From Polytrichum commune (lineage: Eukaryota > Streptophyta > Polytrichopsida > Polytrichales > Polytrichaceae): 62,000 nt of DNA. Shown one piece after another: positions 50,470 to 62,000 of this stretch; the first letter of the stretch is position 1; each line of letters begins with the position of its first letter. Under the pieces are notes generated by a model. The model was not told where the DNA came from. It searched no databases and saw nothing but the letters and a program-made list of their open reading frames with translations. The stretch lies in the NCBI GenBank assembly GCA_950295325.1, contig OX485804.1, forward strand, positions 65,634,033-65,696,032, given 5' to 3'. A program made the translations under genes and the position numbers.

Positions 50470-50949
50470 TTACTAAAATTATAGACAAAAGTGTGAAGCT
50501 CGTCGCCATTATTCCGATAGAGGAATGAAAAGGCTCAAGGGTATGACCATGTAAATGAGGATCTTACATATAGGAAGGAGGAATGAACCTATTAATTTAC
50601 AAGTTTGTAGTCTGTGGGAAGGTCATCCACCCACCAAAGAAGGAAGTGAAAATCAATTACCTTTGATGATGAAGTATCGGGCTAGTGATAGTTAGTAGGG
50701 TTACAACCACAAAGGTAACCGATAGCCTTGGTTAATTCCAGCTTGTGAGGATATGTAAGACTTTATTGTGTATAGGAAATTGATGTCTGAATCCAATTAT
50801 TTTATTGACCATAGCAAATCTTTGTTACCCAAAGCAAAACTATGGTCAACACTTTCTTCAATATCCAATTACAATAGGTTGTGAGCTGGAGAAATACCAA
50901 AGCCTGAGAGATTTGTTTGAAGAGTGCAAAACCATAGCCTATATAGTAA

Positions 50950-51337
50950 GAGCAAGCCCAGTCGTTCTTGGATCTGCATCTACATCCGGGAATGAAAAGT
51001 GGCCTCCACCCAGATAGCAGATGCAAACCCAGGCAAAACTGCCACTCATTCTACCTCACTACCTCAGAATTTCCTCTAAAATGATTTGTAGTTGTCTGCG
51101 GCCCCACCAAATTGAGGTGTCTTTAGTTAAAAGCCGCCATGAAGTTGTTTGTCCTTAGCTAATAGCAGGCTCCTTGTATATCTCGCCGAAATGCAGGGAG
51201 TTCTGCACTTCCTATATTATTTTACATCCAATTTTAGGGTATAGCAGGGTGACTGGGCCAGTATCCTGCATCTGCATCCGCAATGCGGATGAGAAAGCGC
51301 AAATGCAGATGCAGGTGCATGGTCATTGGGCTTGCCC
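50950..51337. mobile_element. 388-bp PIF-like MITE with GAGCAAGCCCA ends
   Basis: The left end GAGCAAGCCCAGT is mirrored on the right (read inverted GGGCAAGCCCAAT). A perfect TAA duplication lies at 50947-50949 and 51338-51340. Subterminal GCATCTGCAT/ATGCAGATGC motifs on both sides extend the hairpin. Confidence 0.82.
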
Positions 51338-51340
51338 TAA

Positions 51341-54300
51341 GGCAATTGTCTATTGGAGATGGAGAGGTAAAAACATGGAAGCCTAACTTGACCATTGGCT
51401 ATGAAGAGATAAAGTTCTAGTGCTAGCTGCAGTTTAGTATCATGCGAACATAAAGGTGTGGAAGGCAAACCACTAAACAACCTGTTACGAAGACTTCTAA
51501 TGGATAACAGCTGACCATCGCTAGCATGAAATTATTAATTAATTAAAAGTTGAACTTGAAATGGCTTCACAAACTTTAAAATAATTGAAATTCGGTGCAA
51601 ATCTAAGAGAAGATTAATTGTCACAAAGCGAAAACATTACAAAGATTAAGATTAGTTTATGAATTAATCTTGGACTAATTAGTGAAATCAATTACTAAGG
51701 AGATTGCTCCATACTATTGACCAAGATTATGGTTCAGACCATTGTCCCAGCTCAAATATCATTTAATAACTTAAGACCCTTTGCAAATTATTTTTAAAAT
51801 CATTTATAAATCAAGGAATGGAAAATTGTTTTGGCACTTACCTAACTTGCCGTGAAGAATAATTTTGGAAACTTACACGTGGTGGTCCTTCAGTTAGTCC
51901 AAGTAAAGATCATGGTCAAACATACTCATTAAATCAAAGATAAAGTAATCAACCCACCAACCCGTAGGGTTTGTTTTACAATATTTCATAGTCCACTACA
52001 TTATCATTTAAATAAGCATGGATAATAGTTCGTGTCATGGTGCCCTTGGCCCTAATCGTATGACGTTATTGGTACTCAAAAGACAATTGATGAGCTGAGC
52101 ATTGAAATCCATGGTTTACCGAGTCGTTACTACTGGAGTATAGTTGGTTGTAAGGGAGAGACCGTGCAATTGCATGCACTGCACTAAGTGACCCTTAAAT
52201 ATACCCCTTGAATATCAATTTGTCAAATGAAAATCATATGAAACATAGTCTAACATAGGATTTGGTACCCAAATCCTACCTAAAACTCATCATAACCTAT
52301 TAATTAACCTAATAATGACACTTTGAACCCACAAACTAACACTTATTTAGCCTTCCATGTGTTCTTCTGTTAAATCAAATCCAAATCAAAAACCTATATA
52401 TAGTACCCATATTTTAGTGCCCCTGAGGAATGCATCCTTCACCAAAAGCATATGTTACGTGAGTGCGTCACCTTCAATTTAATGCCCTTATAACCAATTT
52501 TTGGGTGGACCAAAAAATGATATATGTACAAAGTTATAGCTAATAAATAGCATGATGTATGTAGCCCACACTATCTATGTATCTATCTATATACACTGGC
52601 TCTAGGGTGGAGCGAGCATAATGAAGAGCATCTTCATCCTCGGGCTAATTCCCCCTTTTGGGGTGGGCTCTACACACAAAAATAAATCAAGTAAGTAATA
52701 CCATGACAATTGTCTACAAGGAGGGGATTTCAAAACACACACACACACACACATACACACAACAGATAGGCATTCTCTATTTGTCGGCAAAAATACCTCA
52801 TTATTTCTTGATGAAGTTGTGGAAGACTCTTTTATCCATTCAACTAGGTTTTGAGTAAATCTAGACCTATGCATGGATTCCGGATATCATGAAAATGTAC
52901 ATGTGCGCTTTGTACGATTGATGTGATGGATCCTTTGATAGAAATGACGGTCTTAGATGTAGATTGTATCTCTTGTCGTATTCCGGGGGTGGACTCTTCA
53001 TATCACGTACGAACTAGCATGAGTGTTAGAAAAAGTACTTTTGAGGCATTAGCGTACATAATATAAATAAGGGAGAGGTATTATATTTTGTCTATTGTGT
53101 ACATTTAACAAGACTATTAAGTATTATGTAATAAAGGTAGATGTACAAAAGGGGCCTAAGGTTTAGAGAAAAAAATGACAATAGATGTGTTAATTTCATT
53201 CACTTCACGTATTTGTCCATCATTGTCATGTGCTAATAGTCCTTGTTGACTACCATGTCCATTCTTGTTAGGGTTTGTATTTGATATCTAGGTTTTTACA
53301 AGTTGGAGGCTCTTGAAGTGCTCATGACTTAAGGGTGCTCTTTAAGTTATCTTCTCTAAATTGTGGTTAGGTTATTGCACTCTCGTCTTTATTTGTTTGA
53401 TGCAATCATTGAGCTACATGCTATGAATGAAAAAAATGTTAAATGACTCAGTGAAAGTGAAAGTGAAAGTGGATTTTACATGTGATAAAGTCTTATTTAG
53501 TACATGATATATATTTAGCATATCTAGTGGAGGCATTTATCACATTAAATTGAAATGCTTAGTAGAAATACATGTGTCTATTTTCTAGCATGTTGTTAGA
53601 GCCATTTTGGGAGCCAATGAAAATGCAACATCGGGTTGTACATGTTTAAAATATATGATTTGGTTTATTTGTTAATTAATCAACTTTGAAGTGTGTGCGA
53701 GACCTTGCAGCTCTTCAACCCGACACATGTCACTAAACTAATGAAAAACATTGAGTCATTTGCACATGTAATGTGACTACAATGTTTGAAAACATCCAGT
53801 TTCACTTCTCCGATCCGTGATAACTATTTTTGAAAACCACTAGTTTTGGGCGTGTGTGGCCTCTACTTGTGCCACTTGGGACTGTCACAAAGAGTAATCA
53901 TGTTAAAAACACATTGACTCTCAAAACTAAATCAATCAACAAAACAACAAATTTTGGGAAGTTGTATCTAGAAGAGTATTGATCCTTTTGCCAAAAAATA
54001 TATTTAAATATGATTAAAACTTGGATTTATGCATCAATTTTGGACAATATCAACCACCAATATGACATACACTAAATTATAAAACTACACAAATTTGGTA
54101 GTTGGCGAACATGTAATACAAACGTTCAAAGTTGTGGTTGTTGTGATGTTACTTTGTTGTTGTTTGATGTGTTTGTCCCCACAAGTGTACACCCCTTACT
54201 GTTTTAGGCCTACTAGTTTGTCCAAATATACTTAAATGCCAATTCAAACTGTAAATTGGGTCAGATGTGCAACCAAGGTGGCCATCATCCTTCCAAATTC

Positions 54301-54480
54301 CAACTTGAGCATTATAGCAACAAAAGAGAAATTGTATTTCGAATGAACTTAAGTCTATTGACTCAATTTTGGAGAAAATTTCATCACTCACCTTCATACG
54401 CAAGAATAACTTCATAGCATTGCCTAGGGTTCTTCCTCTCAGTTTGGCTAGTAGTGTGGTCCCTTAGGATTTTTTTCCTC
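51341..54480. other. Intergenic, no gene seen
   Basis: AT-rich with no coding frame of substance. A CA microsatellite lies at 52733-52760 and a short GTGAAA repeat at 53454-53472. Confidence 0.45.
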
Positions 54481-54501
54481 TTACAGTTATGAAGGTTTTC
54501 T

Positions 54502-55480
54502 TTGCCCATGAGAGCAATTCCAAAAGAGAAGCGGTTGAATGCTAAAGCCTTGTTGCATCATGGGCGTAGCACACGTGAAGTGTCAAAATTATTGGGTATC
54601 TCTCAATCTACATGCTCTAGGATTCATAGAGAATGTGTTCCACATGTAAAACCTTTAAAAGGAGGGTGCCCAAGAAGCATCACCTTGCTCAATGTCAAGC
54701 ATGTCATTAAAGTTGGTGGACCAGATAATGATGCAATCGTGAGGAATGCTTTGAGTGAGCAGCAACACAGTGAGGCATGCACTTCATAAAGCACGTGTTG
54801 GGTCATTAAAGCAACAGAAGAACTCGTTGCTCAAGGGCAAGAATGTGCATTGCAGGTTGGAATTTGCTCAATGTCATCAACATTGGACTATCCATGATTG
54901 GTATAGGACAATTTTTGGACTAAGATCAATCAATTTCAGTCTGATTGTCGCGCTTGTTGTTGGGTGAGAGATGGAGAATCTCAATTACAAGCTCATCATG
55001 TGAGTCAAATAGTTAAATGAGGAGGTGGTGCAATGTTTATGTGGGGTTGTATGACTCCTCGTGACATGGGTCACATGTGCAAGGTAGAGGTAGAGACGGC
55101 ACAAGCTTTGTATCTTAGCATTCTTGAAGGTGGGGCCATGAAGAGAATTGAATGGTACCATTTCAACCCTTCTAGTGTCATGTTTCAACACGATACTGAT
55201 CCTAAGTACACTTCATAATTAGTCAAGCACTAGTTGACAATGCAATATTTTGATGTACTTACTTGGCCTCCTCAATACCTAACCTAAATCCAATGGAGTG
55301 TGTGTGGGCACTTGTGAAACAAAAGTTAAACGAGTATCCAATACTGACCAAAGGAATGCTTTAATTGTGGGAGTGTGTGCAAGCTTCTTTCCATTCATCA
55401 CTCATGAGTAGTGCCAAAAGTTCTATCATAGCATGAAATCATATCCAAGTTGTTTTAGCTTCTCAAAGAGGGTGGAAAAA
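54502..55480 (+). pseudogene. Tc1/mariner-type transposase, broken
   Basis: The N-terminal helix-turn-helix is clear (TREVSKLLGISQSTCSRIHR), followed by GGCPRSIT. The catalytic part contains CCWVRDGESQLQAHHVS, GGGAMFMWGCMTPRDMGHMC, IEWYHFNPSSVMFQHDTDPK and, in another frame, NPMECVWALVKQKLNEYP. The second D (QHD-D) and the final E (NPMECVW) are visible. The first-D motif is disrupted: the sequence reads NFWTKINQ where the family has a W/F-S-D-E-T box, suggesting loss of a few codons. Several stops and frame changes follow 54789. Inverted ends were not located. This Tc1-like form is, to my knowledge, commoner in fungi and animals than in plants. Confidence 0.85.
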
Positions 55481-55499
55481 TTATTTATCTATATGTGGA

Positions 55500-55986
55500 T
55501 GTAGGTTACAAAATTTAGTGAATGTATATCTAGTTATCTTCAAATCATTGTTCCTCCATGTGTAGTTTTGCAATAGACATGAGACTTTGGAAATGATGTA
55601 CTAGACTAAGACTATTAACTTACACAAGTGAAAGTTTGTATAAAGTTTGGGTACTCTTGTTTTCAATTTCCTGGCATTGTGTGTGAAAATTGATGTAGGG
55701 AGTCATACTCAATTTTGAAAGTCGGTGTACATACATATTGCCCCACAACCATAAATAATGAAATCATGCTTTGCCCCAAGGCCTTTTGAAAGTCAAGCTT
55801 TCCTCCGCAAAAAGAAGCCTACGTTGTTAGCTGTACCACAATGTCCCCCCCCCCCCCCACCCCTTTTCCAATGCATGGGGAGACACACTACATTGAACAT
55901 GATGTTTAATGCCACTTACTATGTTACTTACGCAATGCTATATATGTTTATTGTGTATCTCTTGTTTTACCAACAAATGTTAAATT
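55500..55986. other. Intergenic, no gene seen
   Basis: Holds a C14 run at 55845-55858; the frame over it is not gene-like. Confidence 0.4.
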
Positions 55987-56370
55987 GGTGCACTAAATGT
56001 GATATTTAGTGTCACCAATTCCAATCGCCTTGCTCAATACTAATTGTACACCGCAGTGTAGTGTCACTAACACTAAATGTCAACCCAACATTATGTGTCA
56101 TGCCTTGTACAAAAATTTGGGTATTTATATATTTACAGTGTTGCAATTACTGTCACTTACCAAGTGATTCTTCCATCCAAATTGGCGTCATCCATGACCA
56201 TATTTCATCACAAGTTGCTAAGAAGAGAAGGTAGGGTTTTGGTCCACTGGGTAAACACATCCATCATCCATGCCAATATTCGTTCACTTACTCACAAGAA
56301 GCAGCATCCGAAAAGTTACCGCAGTGATATAAAACACCTTACGACATTAAATACCACATTCAGTGTAGGT
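55987..56370. mobile_element. ~384-bp family C element
   Basis: Each end is a local palindrome (GGTGCACTAAAT...ATTTAGTGTCACC at left; ACCTTACGACATTAAAT...ATTCAGTGTAGGT at right), and the two ends are inverted to each other. The body matches 23104-23484. It has no coding capacity. Confidence 0.7.
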
Positions 56371-56399
56371 GTGGACACCTCAGAACACTAACAACCTTA

Positions 56400-56826
56400 G
56401 GGCGTCCCCAGCAGCCTCGCCATGGGGCATGCCAACGCCAAAAATGGGGCATCCCGGGTTCTTAGGTGGCGGTACCGGCATAAATTGAGCCCAACCAATG
56501 TCCGGTCCGGCATAATTTAGAACCGGCCCGGGTATAGTAAAGGCCTTCCAACGCCATAAATGGTTCATATGGCGACCCTCCTCCGGCCCGCCAAGATATT
56601 ACTTTAATATCAGATACTCCGATATCCTACTTTATCCCATGTCAGATAATAGGTGTCGTTGTCTTATTGATTGCTTCCTAATTATACCGGGGGTATGCCT
56701 AGGCTTTGGTGGGCTCTGACTCAAGATGAGCTGCCCCGCCCAAGATGGAGGGCTCCCCAAACACCCTAAACACCATATAATACATTATTTTTGGCGGGTT
56801 GCTTACTATCTCTCCTGGGCATGCCC
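56400..56826. mobile_element. 427-bp PIF-like MITE with GGGCGTCCCCAG end
   Basis: The left end GGGCGTCCCCAGCAG is mirrored on the right (read inverted GGGCATGCCCAGGAG). A perfect TTA duplication lies at 56397-56399 and 56827-56829. The interior is GC-rich with CCGGC motifs. Confidence 0.8.
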
Positions 56827-58012
56827 TTACTTGATACAAAACAACGTCAACAGTAAACAAGTATATATATATAGCAATGTGTAAACCCCAATAGTAGGTG
56901 ACACTAAATACCCTATTTAGTGTAGAGTAGTTATTAATATCTGACGACGTGGTCGAATCTCTGGTAAGCGCGTGACCTTATGATGTTTGCTCTTTGATTC
57001 TCACCGAATGACATAGCGATCAAGCATATGGGGTCTGGTTAACAGAGCGAGCGGTTTATGACCCGTGTGTGTACCTTATAATAATTTGTTCCGGTGGATT
57101 ACACATGCTGCATGCAACTCAACTTTCCTGGCATCTGGAAAGTTCGTGCTAGAGCCTATGTAGGTGGGGGTGACAGAGGGACTCTTTACGGACGGAAAGA
57201 AAGAAAGAAAGAAAGAAAGGAAAGCATAGCTGGATTTGCCACACATGCGGTCTAGCTATCCTCTCCTCCACTTCCTCAGCGTTTTGGAGTGTTGCAGGAG
57301 ACAACATTCCCTTATCGCTTACTTAATTATCTATCTGCTTGCTTGATGGCTTGCTGCTCACTTAAGCTCTCTTGCTCGCTCGAGCTCTCTACCTAGTTTC
57401 GCAGCAAGTACAAGGAACTTAAAGTGGCCGCTGACTTCCGACTTCTTTATAACTTACATGCAACTGTGTCTTTTATGGAAAGCTAGCTTGAACCTCGGGT
57501 TCGCACTGCCCTGCATATATATATATAAACCCTTTTCCGCCGAAAGCCTGTTTACACACGAGCCTTTCGATGGAAGCTCGGCTTTTGACGGCCTGGAATT
57601 GACATTTCACGCTCTCGTGCAAGTAGAGACAAAACGTCACATGAATGATACACACCGTCGTCATACACACTGTCGTCATGTGATTGAGGGTGGCATTAAC
57701 ATTGGTGTCATGTGTTAATTAGAGTGGTGACCACGGCTTGGCCTATACCTAGTGCACTAATTATCGCAAATAGTGAGGGAGGGCGAATCGTGCGTGTGGG
57801 AGATTAGTGAAGGCGATACTAATTTTTTTGTTGTTGTTGTTGTGGAATAGTATCACCAGAAGATCTATGAAGCATCTGTTCATCGTCATACTGATAATTG
57901 AAAACACTATTCATAGCAGCACTATTCACAAAAACGTACCGGCACTATTCTTCTTGGTACTATCCACTAAGAATACTAACTATACAACATCATTATTCAT
58001 AAAAAGTACCGA
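56827..58012. other. Intergenic, no gene seen
   Basis: Contains a family C end fragment (GGTGACACTAAATACCCTAT at about 56901) and a GAAA microsatellite at 57195-57220. The mixed-composition patch at 57.2-57.7 kb has no recognisable coding motif. Confidence 0.4.
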
Positions 58013-58013
58013 T

Positions 58014-58268
58014 GGCCTTATCAACTAAAATGAGCCAATTGGGCCATTATGAGACAATCCGTACCGTCACAATTGATGGGATCTTCCATATTACAATTGA
58101 TTATTTGCATGGTTTTATAAACATGTGTGGGTGTATTGGAATGGCTGAGTTGTATTTTAAGAACCCTCAACGGGTATCCTCTTGTACCAACTAGCAATCA
58201 TTACGTTCCCATCACATTCTCTACATTAAATTGAGTGGACCAATTGGCTCATTTTAGTTGATAAGGCC
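58014..58268. mobile_element. 255-bp MITE with perfect 29-bp inverted ends
   Basis: 58014-58042 (GGCCTTATCAACTAAAATGA and nine more bases) is exactly inverted at 58240-58268. No clear duplication flanks it (GAT on the left, ACC on the right). The 60-codon frame across it is incidental. Confidence 0.8.
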
Positions 58269-60529
58269 ACCATTATTCGGAGTATTCATACCATTCATAA
58301 ATGGTGTTAGATTCTTCCTATTATCAAAGTTTTCTTCCCATACATGTAAGATGGTGGAGGCCCTTGTCGAATACTAAATCTATAAACACAACTCAATCAT
58401 AAGGATGTGTAATGTCATGATGACAAGCACGTGTTTGCATAGAAAATTTGTTTTACCACTCTACAAACAACTTAGAACATACACTAATTTTCTTGAAATC
58501 TATGGTAAATGATGTTACATGTCACCTTTTTGGGTTCCTAGCCAATGAGTTTAAGATCATTCATCTAGATCAATAATGAATAACGTAAACCGCACTAAAT
58601 CATATGTATAGTGTAGAATAAAAATTTCAGAGCACACACCTTGCACATTATAAAAACGCATAAAGGCATCACAATAGTATATTTAAATATTTTGCAGTTA
58701 TGCATGATTATACATATTATGGGTCTTCTACAATGATAATATATTCATTATAGATTCATGTCAATTATATTGCAATCATTTTGCAACTACCAATGAAGGT
58801 CGCATGGGACACTTGATGGAGGTTTGTTGCTACACCATAAGTCATGAAAAATATTATAGGGAACGTTATTGAATAGTCTCATCAAGTTAGATTTTTGCAC
58901 CCTAACATTCAATTCATGATGGAATGAGAAATGAGGAGCGAGGTGACAACTTAAGCCTTCACACTTCCAACATCAACACTTTCAAGATAGGCATATTCAT
59001 AAAATTTCAATATTCATATATTTGCAGCCATGTTGGCACTTAGGGTAACCTATACATAGATGATAGGGTTCATATAGTGTAACTAAAATTCCTTAGTTTC
59101 TTTATCACATAAAGCTAGGGCCATGCTTTGGAATACTTAAAGTACCTAATTGTACTTTGTTGTAGAAATGATCGTAATCTCCAATGAACTTATTTTAGCA
59201 TTAGGCAATTTCAAATAGCATGGGACACTATATTCAACAATGTATTCTACATCTTGCTTCATTTACTTTGATAAAATGAAGCAAAGTAAAGTGAGTCCAA
59301 CAAAGCAATGTGCTCCATAAATTCATCAACTCAAACTTAAAGTTTTGATGAGGATGTTGATCATATGCTTGGGTAAAAAAACACAAATGCCCATAGAGCG
59401 ATGGTAAGTCACAAACATTCAAGTGGTTGAAGTGTGGCAACGTTGGGTTGCATAAGGGGACTGCATGAGGTTTACAAGATAATCGTCGACACATTTATGT
59501 GATTGAGCTTTTGGAGTTTGTGATATGTAGACAATCTCAATAATTACAAGTGAGAATAAAAAAATAGTACAAATTACCTATCTTGAGCAAGATCTATCCA
59601 TTTGAAGTTGATAATCCCATTGTGGGAACTCTAAGCCATTAGGTATTAATCATGAATTGAAAATTAAAATGAGATAAAAAATGAAATGTTTCAACCAAAT
59701 GAGCATTGCCTTAAATTTACCCTGAACCCTTAATTGCCCACGAGTGTATTCTTGGACCAAAGAATTTGGAATTTTAATACCACCCTTGATGTCCATGGCA
59801 ACTCAACCCACTATCACCAACATAGTTTATGATCAAACACTTGTGAGTGGAAGCCAATATCATTATGAAGAAAAACCCGGAAGGAAAATCTCTTTGTTTC
59901 GACAAATTTGAAAGATTCAACAGTCACGAAGTTATGTATAAATTACACTTTAACATTTAACTTGGTCTAAGGTAAATTTAGAATTATGTATGAAATATGG
60001 ACATAATGAAAATGTGCACACTCACTCCTACAAGTACTCTTATGATAAACATGATGATTACTAGTCTTCCTAGATTTAAACTACATCTTGTTGGTACACG
60101 TTTTGGTTGCATGCACACTTTTTATTTTAAGAAAAATACATATCTAAAGTACTTATTTGACTATGTTGCTTCTCAAAGCATGTATGATTAAGAATTTTGT
60201 CATATTCTAAAAGTCTCATTTCATATAATGTTTTTACAATGCATGTGTCTTAATGGCGCAAAAAAATTCTTCCAATGCATGATTGTTTTTGGACACGTCT
60301 TTTGTCCATATTTACTCAAATCATAGTTATTCTTATAAGTTTTAAGACTAGATATTGGCAAGTTTGGTTAGATTTTGCTTTCCGTCAAAGAAGTACTCTA
60401 AATCTCCATAAGGGTTTTGATGATTGTATAAAGCCCTAGCAACCCCCTTAGTAACCACCGTGGTAACCTTGAAAGGAAATCTCGTGGAGGAACCTTGCAC
60501 GTAGTTTATGTGGGCTTACTAGGACATGT
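58269..60529. other. Intergenic, no gene seen
   Basis: AT-rich, no gene-like frame, no bounded repeat. Confidence 0.45.
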
Positions 60530-61896
60530 AAATGAGTGGACGCTAAATCTCCCCCTACAAACTTTTAGGGGGAGGTGGATAGCAACTGGGGCCCGCGATC
60601 CTACACATCTAGGCACCCCCCACAAAAAAAAATTAAAATGTTGAGATCCCAACTAAAAATTGTTGCTCACTCTGCCCGACTTCAAAAAAAAAATTGCCCT
60701 TGCATTCTTGAAGGTTGCTTGTCCATGTAACTCATATTGAGTGCACTTCATTTTCAAGGTCTAAAATCCAATATATGTGTTCACTGCCATTGAGTAAATA
60801 AGCAATTGATTGGGATTTTCTTTTCAAAGTTAAACTGTCAATAAAGCATGTTATTAACTTGGAAGTAAAAAACATTACAAAACCCTCATTAGCATTGAGG
60901 TTATAATTTTTGTGACTTACCATTGAAAGGGTCTTTGTCATTCTAAAATGAAACTAAAATTAGTGTTTTATTTTTAGTATGATTCATTTATAATAGTTAC
61001 TACCTTCTACTTTCACAAAGTTCATACACATTCAAAATAATTAAGTGTGATTGAATGTAATTAACTGTAAATAACTATATTAGAAGGTAATTGAGGGCAT
61101 GGCCTAGGTTTCTACAAGTATTCATACATATTCAAACTAATTAAGCCAGATTAAGTGCAAGTAAGTGTATTTAGCCTAATGAAGCATAAAAAAGCCTAAA
61201 CAAATGTAATTAAGCACATCATTCCTCATATCTGAATGAAATCATGATTAATTCTAGTAAGTGCATTTTATAATTAATTAGGCCTGATTAATTTGGTAAG
61301 CATATTTTCTGATTTAATTGGATTTGATTAGGATTATTTAGGATTATTTTACACTTAATTACATTTAATTGCACTTAATTAGTTTGAATGTGTATGAATA
61401 CTTTGTGAAAGTACAAGGTATTGACTAAACTATTATAAAATAAGCATACTAAAAACAAAACACTTATTTTAGTTCCATTTTAGAACAACAAAGACCCTTC
61501 CCATGGTAAGTCACAAAAATTATAACCTCAGTGCTAATGAGGGTTTTATAATGTTTTTGACTTCCAAGATAATTACATTTTTTATTGATGGTTTCACTTC
61601 GAAAAGGAAATCCCAATCAATTGCTTATTACTCAATGAAAGTGAACATATATATATATATATTGGATTTTGGACCTTGAAAATGAAGTGCACTCAATATG
61701 GGTTATATGGACAAACGGCCTTCAAGAATGCAAGGGCAAATTTATTTTTCGAAGTTGGGCGGAGTGGGCAACCCTAAACCCTAAACCCTAAACCCTTAGT
61801 CGGGATCTCAAAATTTTAAGTTTTTTTTTGTGGGGGCTGCCCATAGGTGGTGGATCACGGGCCCCGGTTGCTATCCACCTACCCTTAGCGTGCACC
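60530..61896. mobile_element. ~1.3-kb foldback element with ~0.5-kb inverted arms
   Basis: Left arm about 60568-61060 and right arm about 61390-61884 are inverse copies: GGTGGATAGCAACTGGGGCC against CGGTTGCTATCCACC, AAGTGCACTCAATATG and ATTATAACCTCA among many matches. The ~330-bp centre is made of TTAATT/ACTTAATTAG words. TTA lies outside each arm (60565-60567, 61885-61887), giving 1317 bp. A further GTGGACGCTAA/TTAGCGTGCAC match outside suggests the true ends may be slightly farther out, with a 10-bp CTCCCCCTA hairpin inserted at the left. It has no ORF. Confidence 0.82.
61772..61795 (+). repeat. Interstitial plant telomere-type repeat (CCCTAAA)3
   Basis: Three and a half exact units of CCCTAAA sit in the right arm of the foldback element. 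The left arm and the solo arm at 48.2 kb have unrelated sequence at the same place, so the units were gained in this copy alone. Confidence 0.85.
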
Positions 61897-62000
61897 ATGT
61901 AAACGGGGTAATGTCATAATGACCGCCACGTGGCGTCAAATGGGAAGTGTGTTGTAGGCCCCACAATCAATATCAATTTTGTAGCGCTAGGGAAGGGGAA

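Noticed and set aside
61772-61795. A chromosome end or telomere
   Set aside because: Only about 3.4 units, embedded in one arm of a transposon with normal sequence on both sides.

Overview
The window reads as nuclear DNA of a land plant. The one intact gene is a 13-exon photorespiratory aminotransferase with GT-AG introns and a plant-type peroxisomal ending. A short run of CCCTAAA, the common plant telomere unit, lies near the right edge. The DNA is AT-rich and gene-poor. I cannot place the species; a bryophyte, lycophyte or fern is plausible but unproven.

Layout. 1-7.1 kb: intergenic DNA with small inverted-repeat transposons. 7.1-13.4 kb: the aminotransferase locus, with a GC-rich 5' end, 13 coding exons joined here by eye into 483 codons, and a 3' flank. 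13.4-17.7 kb: AT-rich DNA with two related ~220-bp elements head to head. 17.7-20.1 kb: a decayed minus-strand coding region split by a small transposon. 23-28.6 kb: nested repeats, in which a ~131-bp tandem unit was hit in turn by a short hAT-like element, a decayed hAT transposon and a Mutator-like element; a second Mutator-like copy sits nearby. 28.8-34.4 kb: a decayed multi-exon plus-strand gene whose last exons recall a DNA-methyltransferase-type fold. 34.8-38 kb: LINE and possible hAT debris. 38-51.4 kb: many terminal-inverted-repeat elements, one of which carries an intact 151-codon ORF. 54.5-55.5 kb: a broken Tc1-type transposase. 56-62 kb: more small elements, ending in a 1.3-kb foldback element.

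The main result beyond the gene is a set of DNA-transposon families that can be bounded from the sequence alone by terminal inverted repeats plus target-site duplications. (1) Eleven or so elements have TTA/TAA duplications and mostly GGGC-type ends (PIF/Harbinger-like). (2) A ~225-bp family has CARTG...GGGGAGA ends and 8-bp duplications. (3) A family has CTCGGGGGG ends and perfect 8-bp duplications, including the 1.3-kb member with the ORF. (4) A ~660-bp pair has 8-9-bp duplications and shares a tRNA-like core. No rRNA, tRNA gene or CRISPR array was seen. All reading was by eye; no searches were run.
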